Positions 1 through 5,558 are shown, numbered from the stretch's first letter. The stretch is 6,732 nt of DNA from CBDCYN01 sp965224205 (GCA_965224205.1 CBDCYN010000040.1:1-6732); one strand, 5' to 3'. Made by a program: numbers and translations. The notes: generated by a model from the sequence alone, not told the origin.

Positions 1-110
1 ATCTGATTGTCCTTATCCTGGGCAAGGATCTCTTGGATGATCGCCTGCCGTTGCGGGTCGTCCGGGGGCAGGCTCGCCGCTTCACCCATGCGTTTTCTTA
101 GTTCGTCCAT
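1..110 (-). CDS. 5' end of a gene downstream of the sigma factor, possible anti-sigma or regulatory protein (partial)
   Basis: The reading frame begins with ATG at 110-108 and stays open to the window edge, giving 36 codons that start MDELRKRMGEAASLPPDDPQ and continue with a charged, helical stretch (RQAIIQEILAQDKD). A leucine/arginine-rich start followed by a PPDDP turn is, to my memory, common at the N-terminus of small proteins encoded next to planctomycete ECF sigma factors, some of which carry a zinc-finger anti-sigma domain. No zinc-binding residues or membrane helix are visible because the rest is outside the window. The Shine-Dalgarno is weak (GAG about 5 bases before the ATG). It lies 136 bases behind the sigma factor on the same strand, so co-transcription is likely. 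The anti-sigma role is inferred from position only. It could be an unrelated hypothetical protein. Confidence 0.5.
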   Translation of the reverse strand, partial: MDELRKRMGEAASLPPDDPQRQAIIQEILAQDKDNQ

Positions 111-150
111 CACTCAATATCCAAACCGCTCGATACCCATCGCCGATGAA

Positions 151-187
151 ACCCCCGCACGCCCCGCGTCCGTGGCGGGTCGGGGGT
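151..187 (-). repeat. Nested inverted repeat between the sigma factor and the next gene
   Basis: ACCCCCG at 151-157 is the exact reverse complement of CGGGGGT at 181-187, and inside it CCCGC (163-167) pairs with GCGGG (175-179) around a 7-base loop. The transcript of the minus-strand operon could fold here into a strong GC hairpin. On that strand only three T residues follow, so it is a poor intrinsic terminator. It could reduce read-through, stabilise RNA, or mean nothing in such GC-rich DNA. Confidence 0.4.
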
Positions 188-246
188 GGTCGCGGTCGCC
201 GGCCACTTCGACGCGGTGTTTGGATACACGTCGCGTCGACCCATTG

Positions 247-900
247 CTAACCCCTCAACCGCAGGGTGCGGTCCTGACCGTCGGGGAGGTTGACCTGCGT
301 CTGCGGCGGGGGCTTGCCCCCCCGTAGCCGGCCGGTCGGTTTCAGATCCCGCAGCTTCGCTCGCAGGGCCTGCCGGGCGCGGTGGACCCGCGACAGCACC
401 GTGCCCAGGGGCAAATCCAGTTGCTGGGCGGTCTCCTTGCAGGTCAACCCTTGCAGCGACACCATCAAGAACGGGACCTTGAACGCATCGTCCAACGCCT
501 CAAGTGCGTCGCCTAAAAGTTCCTGGTTGATCATCACGTCCAGTGGCGATCGCCACGAGCCGTCGGCGGGGTGGTCGCCGGCCAGATCGGCTAGGGGCCG
601 GGTGCGGGGCTGGCGGGCGCGGCTGCGCACCCAATGGGCGTAGCGGAAACGCAAAATCTGAAACAGCCACGCCCGTGCTTTGGCGGGGTCCTTGAGCGAG
701 CCCATCGACTTCCACGCGTGATAAAAAGTTTCTTGAACTAAATCTTCGGCATGGGCCGAGGCGTTGGTTAGGCGGTAAGCCATCCGATAGAGATCCGTTG
801 CATGGTCGGCGATCCAGGATTCATAGAGTTGTTTCTTGCGTTCGGATCGCATCGTGTCGTCTGGTTGCCCCCGGCCCTCGTTGACCTCCTCGTTCACCAT
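247..900 (-). CDS. RNA polymerase sigma factor, sigma-70 family, ECF subfamily
   Basis: This 217-residue protein is an extracytoplasmic-function sigma factor that directs RNA polymerase to a specific promoter set. Region 2 spans about residues 31-96 and includes AEDLVQETFYHAWKS (region 2.2, core binding) and ARAWLFQILRFRYAHWVRS (2.3/2.4, promoter melting and -10 recognition). Region 4 spans about 129-183: DALEALDDAFKVPFLM, then the helix-turn-helix LTCKETAQQLDLPLGTVLSR and VHRARQALR, which reads the -35. There is no region 1.1 or 3, as expected for ECF factors. Residues 184-217 form a short basic, Pro/Gly-rich tail beyond the usual end. The ATG at 900 is preferred because AAGAGGG lies 8 bases upstream; the internal Met17 has no ribosome-binding site. 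The next minus-strand gene starts 136 bases downstream and may regulate it. The stimulus and target genes cannot be read from the window. Confidence 0.93.
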   Translation of the reverse strand: MVNEEVNEGRGQPDDTMRSERKKQLYESWIADHATDLYRMAYRLTNASAHAEDLVQETFYHAWKSMGSLKDPAKARAWLFQILRFRYAHWVRSRARQPRTRPLADLAGDHPADGSWRSPLDVMINQELLGDALEALDDAFKVPFLMVSLQGLTCKETAQQLDLPLGTVLSRVHRARQALRAKLRDLKPTGRLRGGKPPPQTQVNLPDGQDRTLRLRG

Positions 901-1075
901 CGTAGTGCCCTCTTATCAACAGATTATTCCTCGAGCTGATGCCCGAAAGCCAAAAGCGGCCTACGCCAGGGCCCTACACGCCCACTCCTAGTCACAGAGC
1001 CGCGTTGGCCACGCCGAGGTCCGACTCATTGGTGAACCGCAATCGGGGTATCGCCCGCGCACCCGATTGAGAAAA

Positions 1076-1105
1076 TCGACAGCCGCGACGATCCCGAGAA
1101 ATAAT
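1076..1105 (+). promoter_or_regulatory. Candidate sigma-70-type promoter upstream of the DUF3179 gene
   Basis: TCGACA at 1076-1081 and AATAAT at 1100-1105 are separated by 18 bases; each matches the TTGACA/TATAAT consensus at five of six positions. The transcript would have a 5' leader of a little over 200 bases containing the hairpin at 1156-1179. The leader is long and the sigma specificity in this organism is unknown, so this is only a candidate. Confidence 0.35.
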
Positions 1106-1155
1106 TCTAGGCTCGGCCGTCACTAGCACAATGGCCGGGGGGAGCTGGGAGAATA

Positions 1156-1179
1156 GCCCCGGGGGGAACAACCCGGGGC
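1156..1179 (+). repeat. All-GC stem-loop in the putative leader of the DUF3179 gene
   Basis: GCCCCGGG (1156-1163) and CCCGGGGC (1172-1179) are perfect reverse complements around the 8-base loop GGGAACAA. No T-tract follows on either strand, so it is not a standard intrinsic terminator. It sits about 150 bases before the DUF3179 start codon, where it could be a leader hairpin or a protein-binding site. Confidence 0.45.
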
Positions 1180-1303
1180 GACCAGCCTCGCTACCGGATC
1201 GAAGGGCAGTCGGTGTCGAGTCCAAGGGGCTTGGCTAGCAATGTCGATTGCCCGATCGAAGGTCCGGTCCGCTGAGAGGACGACTCGAAATTTCAAACGT
1301 GAC

Positions 1304-1325
1304 AAGGCGTGAAAAAGGCGTGAAA
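1304..1325 (+). repeat. Perfect 11-base tandem duplication containing the DUF3179 ribosome-binding site
   Basis: AAGGCGTGAAA occurs at 1304-1314 and again at 1315-1325, two bases before the ATG at 1327. The second copy puts AAGG about 8 bases before the start codon and acts as a modest Shine-Dalgarno. The first copy repeats it 11 bases further upstream. The exactness suggests a recent slippage duplication. Confidence 0.7.
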
Positions 1326-1326
1326 C

Positions 1327-2346
1327 ATGATCCACCCCGACCACCACATGTGGGCCCGTTGGCCGGTGCCGCGGCTGATGTGGGCGGCGTCGGTGTTGAG
1401 CCTGATTTTTCTTCCGGTCGTCGCGGCAGAACCAAACCAAGCAGCCGACGCCCAGCCCGGATTAAACGCGTTCAATACCGAACGGCTGTCGGTGGCGTTA
1501 GATCAGATCGTCTGCGGTGGGCCACCCAAGGACGGCATCCCGTCGCTGACGTCGCCGCCGACGGTCCCGTCGCTCGACGCGGGGTTCATGGGCCCTCGTG
1601 ACCGGGTGGTAGGCGTGACCGTCGCCGGCCAATCGCGGGCTTACCCGATCAAGATCCTCAACTGGCACGAGGTGATCAACGACGAATTGGCCAACACCCC
1701 CATTGCGGTGATCTACTGCCCGCTGTGTGATTCGGTGAGCGTGGTCGACCGTCGCCTGGGCTCGCGGGTGCTCGAGTTCGGGGTCAGCGGCCTGTTGCAC
1801 AACTCGAACGTCCTGCTCTTCGACCGCTCGGACCACGCCCTGTGGTCCCAGGTGGGGTTGACCGCGATCAGCGGCCCGCACGCCGGCCGGTCGTTGAACC
1901 ACCTGCCGTTTGAGATCGTCCGGTTCGAGACCTGGACCACCCGCCACCCTCGGTCGACGGTCGTCAGCTCAGAAACCGGCTACCGCCGCCGCTACGCGGA
2001 AAACCCGTATACCAACTACTTCAATGATCACCGGCTGCGGTTCCCGGTTCACCACACCGATCGGCGCCTACGACCCAAGACCCCGGTGATCGGGGTCAAG
2101 GTCGCCGATACCACCCGTGCGTACCCGGTTTCAGCGATCCAACGCGCTGCCAACGGCCGTCTCGAAGACACCATCGGGGGCCAGACGATCGTCTTGATCC
2201 GCGACGCGCCTTCGGGGCGGGTCGCGATCGAAACCAGTCCGCAAGCCCCTGAGGGCCAAGCCCCGGAACCCGCGATGTTCGTGCACAGCTTCTGGTTCGC
2301 CTGGTCGGCGTTTCACCCGAACACGGAGGTCTACTCACCGGACTGA
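1327..2346 (+). CDS. Secreted DUF3179 domain-containing protein
   Basis: The 339-residue product matches the DUF3179 family, whose biochemical function is not established. Residues 1-34 form an export signal: basic residues, the hydrophobic run LMWAASVLSLIFLP, and a likely cleavage after VVAA, so the protein is probably periplasmic or extracellular. Family hallmarks follow in order: GVTVAGQSRAYPIKILNWHE (96-115), then YCPLCDS with Cys131 and Cys134, then FGVSGLLHNSNVLLFDR (151-167), then LWSQ (172-175). The two CPLC cysteines could bind metal or form a disulfide. A second copy of the first motif, VIGVKVADTTRAYPVSAI (254-271), shows an internal duplication. The ATG at 1327 fits the AAGG of the tandem repeat; Met8 at 1348 is an alternative with a shorter signal peptide. 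It ends 206 bases before the DUF547 gene on the same strand. A physiological role cannot be assigned. Confidence 0.9.
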   Translation: MIHPDHHMWARWPVPRLMWAASVLSLIFLPVVAAEPNQAADAQPGLNAFNTERLSVALDQIVCGGPPKDGIPSLTSPPTVPSLDAGFMGPRDRVVGVTVAGQSRAYPIKILNWHEVINDELANTPIAVIYCPLCDSVSVVDRRLGSRVLEFGVSGLLHNSNVLLFDRSDHALWSQVGLTAISGPHAGRSLNHLPFEIVRFETWTTRHPRSTVVSSETGYRRRYAENPYTNYFNDHRLRFPVHHTDRRLRPKTPVIGVKVADTTRAYPVSAIQRAANGRLEDTIGGQTIVLIRDAPSGRVAIETSPQAPEGQAPEPAMFVHSFWFAWSAFHPNTEVYSPD

Positions 2347-2389
2347 TTTTTTCTAGCTAACAACCCTCCCGCGGTGCCGTCCATCCAAG

Positions 2390-2401
2390 GGCGGCGCCGC
2401 C
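2390..2401. repeat. 12-base GC palindrome after the DUF3179 gene
   Basis: GGCGGCGCCGCC is a perfect palindrome 44 bases past the DUF3179 stop codon. It has no loop and no T-tract after it, so it is not a convincing terminator. Such palindromes are not rare in GC-rich DNA. Confidence 0.3.
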
Positions 2402-2434
2402 GGCGGGTGATCATGAGCGGACGGTTGCGCAAAT

Positions 2435-2519
2435 AGCGGCGGGTTACGCTGAAGGCGGGGAGGGCGGGCCCGTCCGCAGTTACGAGGGGCGGAGGGGGGC
2501 AAGCGGAGCGGCGGGTTAC
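2435..2519. repeat. 13-base direct repeat pair upstream of the DUF547 gene
   Basis: AGCGGCGGGTTAC appears at 2435-2447 and at 2507-2519, 72 bases apart (about seven helical turns), in the 206-base gap between the DUF3179 and DUF547 genes. A shorter relative, CGGCGGGT, lies at 2401-2408. Paired spaced repeats before a gene can be activator or repressor sites, but no clear -10/-35 pair lies between them and the gene. Confidence 0.4.
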
Positions 2520-2552
2520 ACCCAAAGCGGCAGGTGGTAGGATCATCCGGAT

Positions 2553-3131
2553 GTGAACCGGTTCAAGTATCAGATCCATCTGGTTTCCCTGACCGTCACG
2601 ATGGCCTCGGGGGTGGTGTTGGTTCGTTGCCTGCCAGTGGATCAAGCCGTGACGGCGTTCTCGTATCGGGTCCGGCAGCTGGTCAGCGAGCCGAAGGAGC
2701 CAACCATGGGCCAATGGGTGATCTTGTTCGTGGCTGTGGCGGCGACCGCGGGGGCGGGGGTCTACGCCTCGACCTTAGCGAAAAGGAAACGCGCCGATCA
2801 GCGGTCGATCGGTCCGGGCTCGAACGCCGATCCAGGCGGTGGGTCGTGGTCGGTGTTCGTGACGCCCGTGATCGCGGCGGGGGCGGTGGGGTTGGCGGCG
2901 TGCGCCCGGTTGGAGCCGGGTTGGTTTACCGCGCTATTTGGGCCGCCACGGGTCGCGTTGGCTGAGGCGTACCGCGACAACCCTAACGGCCCGAGGTTCG
3001 ATCATTCCCTGCTGGATCAGCTGCTGCAGGCACACGTCGACGCCGACGGATGGGTTGGACTACGCCGGTCTGCAAACGGACGCGGGGCGGCTGGATCGTT
3101 ACCTGCAATCCGTGGCCCGGGCCCCGTTTGA
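2553..3131 (+). CDS. 5' part of a frameshifted DUF547 gene: membrane-anchor region and start of DUF547
   Basis: As written this frame gives 192 residues, but only the first 168 look genuine. Three hydrophobic stretches lie near residues 9-28, 55-72 and 101-118, separated by charged or Gly/Ser/Pro-rich linkers; they could be membrane helices, whereas DUF547 proteins usually have a single signal peptide. The DUF547 domain then begins with FDHSLLDQLLQAHVDADGWV (149-168). Directly after GGG TTG at 3053-3058 the family continuation VDYAGL is found one frame over, so the gene is broken there and residues 169-192 are out-of-frame sequence. Repaired, the gene would run from 2553 to 3687 and encode 377 residues. 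The GTG at 2553 is the first start after an in-frame stop at 2538 but has a weak ribosome-binding site; the in-frame ATG at 2706, with AAGGAG 6 bases upstream, is a strong alternative giving 326 residues. Confidence 0.75.
   Translation: MNRFKYQIHLVSLTVTMASGVVLVRCLPVDQAVTAFSYRVRQLVSEPKEPTMGQWVILFVAVAATAGAGVYASTLAKRKRADQRSIGPGSNADPGGGSWSVFVTPVIAAGAVGLAACARLEPGWFTALFGPPRVALAEAYRDNPNGPRFDHSLLDQLLQAHVDADGWVGLRRSANGRGAAGSLPAIRGPGPV
2694..2699 (+). promoter_or_regulatory. Strong ribosome-binding site for an alternative DUF547 start at 2706
   Basis: AAGGAG sits 6 bases before an in-frame ATG (2706), the best Shine-Dalgarno in this gene. It favours a protein that begins MGQWVILFVAVAATAG, an export-signal-like or anchor sequence. 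The 51 codons upstream keep strongly GC-biased third positions, so translation from 2553 cannot be excluded. Confidence 0.55.
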
Positions 3132-3687
3132 TCAGCTGGGTCGCAACGAAAAGCTGGCGCTGCTGATCAACGCGTACAACGCGTTTACCCTCCGGTTGAT
3201 CCTCGACCACGCCCCGGTCGACTCGATCAAAGCCATCGCCGAGGATCAGCGGTGGGACGCGGCGCGGTGGCAGGTGGGCGGGCACACGTGGAGCCTCAAC
3301 CAGATCGAGCACGAGCAGATCCGCCCCAACTTCCGCGAGCCGAGGATCCACTTCGCCCTCGTCTGCGCCGCGGTGGGGTGCCCGCCGCTTCGGGCGGGGG
3401 CGTTTACGGGCGATCGGCTCGACGAGCAGCTCGAAGAACAGACCCGGTACGTCCACCGCCACGGGACGTGGTACCGCTACGACCCCGCCGCCAACACGCT
3501 TAACCTCACCCGCCTCTACGACTGGTACGGGGGCGACTTCGAGCAGGTCGCCGGGTCGGTCGCGGCGTTCCCCGCCCGCTACGACCCACCGCTGCGGGTG
3601 GCGATCGACCGGGGTCAGCAGCCGAGGATCCAGTGGCTACCCTATAACTGGGACCTCAACAGCCAGAAGAACCGTCGGCCACGCTAA
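3058..3687 (+). CDS. 3' part of the frameshifted gene: DUF547 domain core
   Basis: This frame carries most of the DUF547 domain, a family of unknown function that is often exported. From the GAC at 3058 it reads DYAGLQTDAGRLDRYLQSV, then LALLINAYNAFTLRLILD with the family signature INAYNA, then HFALVCAAVGCPPL with the conserved cysteine pair, and then LNLTRLYDWYGGDF near the end. It stops with TAA at 3685-3687 after 209 residues. The frame stays open upstream to 2938, but that part (MGRHGSRWLRRT...) does not resemble the family and is the wrong frame. There is no start codon with a ribosome-binding site at the domain start, so this half depends on the 5' part for translation. All core motifs are intact, so the break is either very recent or a sequencing or assembly error. 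The next gene starts 16 bases downstream, which suggests one operon. Confidence 0.85.
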   Translation, partial: DYAGLQTDAGRLDRYLQSVARAPFDQLGRNEKLALLINAYNAFTLRLILDHAPVDSIKAIAEDQRWDAARWQVGGHTWSLNQIEHEQIRPNFREPRIHFALVCAAVGCPPLRAGAFTGDRLDEQLEEQTRYVHRHGTWYRYDPAANTLNLTRLYDWYGGDFEQVAGSVAAFPARYDPPLRVAIDRGQQPRIQWLPYNWDLNSQKNRRPR

Positions 3688-3703
3688 CGCGGGCGGAGTC
3701 TCG

Positions 3704-4672
3704 TTGCAGAGTCTTGTTGTGGACCCGATCCCTGACCCGATCCCCAGCCTCCCCGGACACCGCCTCGCCCCGGTGGTCTCGGTGGTAATCCCGACGCTCA
3801 ATGAGCAGGGCCACCTCGGTTCGGCGTTGGAATCGACGCGGCGAGACCGGTGGGGCCTGACTGAAACGATCGTCGTGGACGCGGCCAGCACTGACGGCAC
3901 GGTGGAGGTGGCCCGGGGGTTCGGCGCGCGGGTGGTCGTCTCGCCGCCGGGCCGGGCGCGGCAGATGAACGCCGGCGCGGCCGCGGCGCAGGGCCGGGTA
4001 TTGGTGTTCCTGCACGCCGATACGCAGCTGCCTCAAGATTACGACCAGCTGGCGTGGGATACCTTGACCCGGCGTGGCGTGGCCGGGGGCGCGTTCCGGT
4101 TGCGGATCGACGCCGGTTCGGTGGGGCTGCGGATTATCGAATGGTCGGCGAATCAGCGCTCGCGGTGGCTGGGCCTGCCGTACGGGGACCAGGGGCTGTT
4201 CGTGGGGCGCCACGCGTTCCGAAAGATCGGAGGGTTCGCGGATCAGCCGGTGATGGAAGACGTTGATCTGGTGTGCCGGCTGCGCCGCCTGGGGCGGGTA
4301 GCGTTAGCTGATGGGCGGGTGGTGACCTCGGCGCGTCGGTGGCAGCGTCACGGGCTGTGGCGGACGACGGTGTTGCATCAGTGGATGATCATCGCGTACG
4401 GGTTGGGGGTTTCACTCGATCGTATTGCGGCCTGGCGGGGTGGGGGCGTCCACGGTGTGGCAGTCCACGATAAGACAGCGCACGGTGGGCAGCGCACGGC
4501 GAGAGCGATGCCGGGGCTGGGGCGGAGCCGGTGGACGCGTTTATGCGGCGCGGGCTGCCGGTCGGCGGGCGGGGCGGTCCAGAACCGCAGAGGTGTGACA
4601 CTCCGCCGGTCGCGCACCGTCCAACGCGGGCTTGCGCAGGACGGTGATGATGTTGCTGCGCAGCGCGCGTAG
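3704..4672 (+). CDS. Glycosyltransferase family 2, TIGR04283-type (rSAM/selenodomain-associated transferase 2)
   Basis: This is a GT-A fold enzyme that would transfer a sugar from a nucleotide donor; the acceptor is unknown. Visible motifs are VVSVVIPTLNEQGHL (24-38), VVDAASTDGT (57-66), PPGRARQMNAGAAAA (81-95) followed by VFLHADTQLP (101-110), whose HAD takes the DXD metal-binding position, then GDQGLFV (161-167), VMEDVDLVCRLRRLGR (183-198) and VVTSARRW (206-213). The PGRARQMN and GDQG signatures point to TIGR04283. The TTG start at 3704 has GGAG 5 bases upstream; the GTG at 3719 would leave that site too far away. The family normally ends near residue 245 (GVSLDRIAAWRGG). The remaining ~77 residues are Arg/Gly-rich, unlike the family, and run antisense into the methyltransferase gene, so the tail is probably spurious or follows a lost stop codon. 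It lies 16 bases after DUF547 and is likely co-transcribed with it. Confidence 0.88.
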   Translation: MQSLVVDPIPDPIPSLPGHRLAPVVSVVIPTLNEQGHLGSALESTRRDRWGLTETIVVDAASTDGTVEVARGFGARVVVSPPGRARQMNAGAAAAQGRVLVFLHADTQLPQDYDQLAWDTLTRRGVAGGAFRLRIDAGSVGLRIIEWSANQRSRWLGLPYGDQGLFVGRHAFRKIGGFADQPVMEDVDLVCRLRRLGRVALADGRVVTSARRWQRHGLWRTTVLHQWMIIAYGLGVSLDRIAAWRGGGVHGVAVHDKTAHGGQRTARAMPGLGRSRWTRLCGAGCRSAGGAVQNRRGVTLRRSRTVQRGLAQDGDDVAAQRA

Positions 4673-5380
4673 CGCCTCGTGGCGGCAGAGGCGCGTGAAG
4701 AACATCTCGAAGACCATCAGCGGGCCGAGCATCACGGTCTGGGGCGAGGACTCGACCAGGTCGTACCGATCGACCCCGAGCCCCGCTTGGGCGGCGAGCC
4801 GGCGGACCGCGGCTTCGGTATTGAACCGGTAGTGCGTCGGGAAGACGTCCTCCTGAGAGCGGTTCTCGAAGAACCCCGCTAGCTGGTTTTTCACCCCCTG
4901 GGGCAGCCACCGGGAGGTGTAGGTAAGGGGGTGGGTAAGGTTGGGGGTGTGGACCAGGAACAGGCCCCCTGGCTTGAGGACGCGGGCGATTTCCTTCAAG
5001 GTCGCGATCGGGTCGCGGAGGTGTTCAGCGACCATGTTAGCGGTGATGAGGTCGAAGCAGCAGTCGCGGAACGGCAGGCGGTCGCTCGACCCCAGGGTCC
5101 GGGCGGGTATGACCTTGTTGTCGACCAGGGACCCGTGGTCGAGGTCGAGCCCGACGGCGACCTTGGCTTGAGCGACCAGCTGTCGCTGTTTGTCTTGAGC
5201 GTTGGGGATCCACGCCGGCAGGAGGGTTCGGCCGCAGCCGAGGTCCAGCCACGTCGTTTGAGGATCGAGGTGGTACGGCAACAGGTCCAGGTAGCGGCGT
5301 TGGGCGTTGACCAGCTTCGGGGTGATCCAGCGGGCTAGCCACCAATACCAGGCATCGAATTGCTCACGGAGTTGCTTCAT
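4541..5380 (-). CDS. Class I SAM-dependent methyltransferase
   Basis: The product has the Rossmann-like methyltransferase fold and would move a methyl group from S-adenosylmethionine to an unknown small molecule, lipid or glycan. From the ATG at 5380 (279 residues), motif I is WLDLGCGRTLLP (44-55), the acidic residues after strand 2 are in VGLDLD (76-81), the post-II region is LPFRDCCFDLITANMVAEHL (102-121), and motif III is RVLKPGGLFLVHTPN (133-147). A later segment, EDVFPTHYRFNT (177-188), fits the related bacterial group. The frame is open to an ATG at 5437, but homologues begin close to the aromatic FDAWYWW block, so I prefer 5380; neither start has a clear Shine-Dalgarno. The recognisable domain ends at SNIITVLRKP (242-251), and the last 28 residues are Arg/Ala/Pro-rich. 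Its 3' end overlaps the opposing glycosyltransferase frame by 132 bases. Confidence 0.88.
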   Translation of the reverse strand: MKQLREQFDAWYWWLARWITPKLVNAQRRYLDLLPYHLDPQTTWLDLGCGRTLLPAWIPNAQDKQRQLVAQAKVAVGLDLDHGSLVDNKVIPARTLGSSDRLPFRDCCFDLITANMVAEHLRDPIATLKEIARVLKPGGLFLVHTPNLTHPLTYTSRWLPQGVKNQLAGFFENRSQEDVFPTHYRFNTEAAVRRLAAQAGLGVDRYDLVESSPQTVMLGPLMVFEMFFTRLCRHEALRALRSNIITVLRKPALDGARPAECHTSAVLDRPARRPAARAA

Positions 5381-5495
5381 CGAGACACGAGCCGTTGCCC
5401 ACGGGCTGTTCACCACGCATCGCGGTAGCGTGATCATCGGTCATCGTGGGTGGGCCGTAACTGTCTTGCTGAGCGTGGCTTGTTATCGGGTTAGA

Positions 5496-5528
5496 GGGTT
5501 TAAGGCCCCTTGGGACGGCGTTAAACCC
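5496..5528. repeat. 8-base inverted repeat abutting the promoter of the secreted-protein gene
   Basis: GGGTTTAA (5496-5503) and TTAAACCC (5521-5528) are exact reverse complements, 25 bases centre to centre, with a small CCC/GGG stem (5506-5508, 5512-5514) in the loop. The right arm ends one base before the -35 at 5530, in the gap between divergent genes. The position suits a regulator's operator, or a structured leader on the minus strand. No regulator gene is adjacent to identify a partner. Confidence 0.45.
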
Positions 5529-5529
5529 A

Positions 5530-5558
5530 TTGTCACGGCCGCCTTAGAACGGTACAAT
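5530..5558 (+). promoter_or_regulatory. Sigma-70-type promoter of the secreted repeat-linker protein
   Basis: TTGTCA (5530-5535) and TACAAT (5553-5558) are 17 bases apart, and each matches the housekeeping consensus at five of six positions. This is the best promoter in the window. Transcription would begin near 5565, leaving a leader of about 70 bases before the ATG at 5634. Confidence 0.65.

Larger units (their letters stand above)
901..1326. other. Intergenic region between divergent sigma-factor and DUF3179 genes
   Basis: This 426-base gap separates divergently transcribed genes and should hold promoters for both. Frames crossing it lack ribosome-binding sites and recognisable motifs, so I call no gene. 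It contains a candidate plus-strand promoter (1076-1105), an all-GC hairpin (1156-1179), an 8-base palindrome GAAATTTC (1287-1294) and an 11-base tandem repeat (1304-1325). For the sigma gene, the minus strand carries AATAAT-like sequence about 20 bases before the ribosome-binding site, but no well-spaced -35, so I do not call a promoter there. Confidence 0.6.

Noticed and set aside
1498..1947. Minus-strand open frame of 149 codons opposite the DUF3179 gene
   Set aside because: It is the antisense of a clearly recognised gene, has Arg/Asp-rich composition typical of GC-rich shadow frames, and no recognisable motif.
2346..2352. Run of T residues right after the DUF3179 stop as an intrinsic terminator
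   Set aside because: No stable hairpin precedes the T-run on the plus strand.
2331..2714. Minus-strand frame of 127 codons across the DUF3179-DUF547 gap
   Set aside because: There is no ribosome-binding site or known motif, and it is antisense to the start of the DUF547 gene, which has coding-like codon bias.
4389..4910. Minus-strand frame of 173 codons overlapping the methyltransferase gene
   Set aside because: It lies in another frame of the same strand as the methyltransferase, whose motifs are intact; its own sequence is Arg/Pro/Ala-rich without family features.
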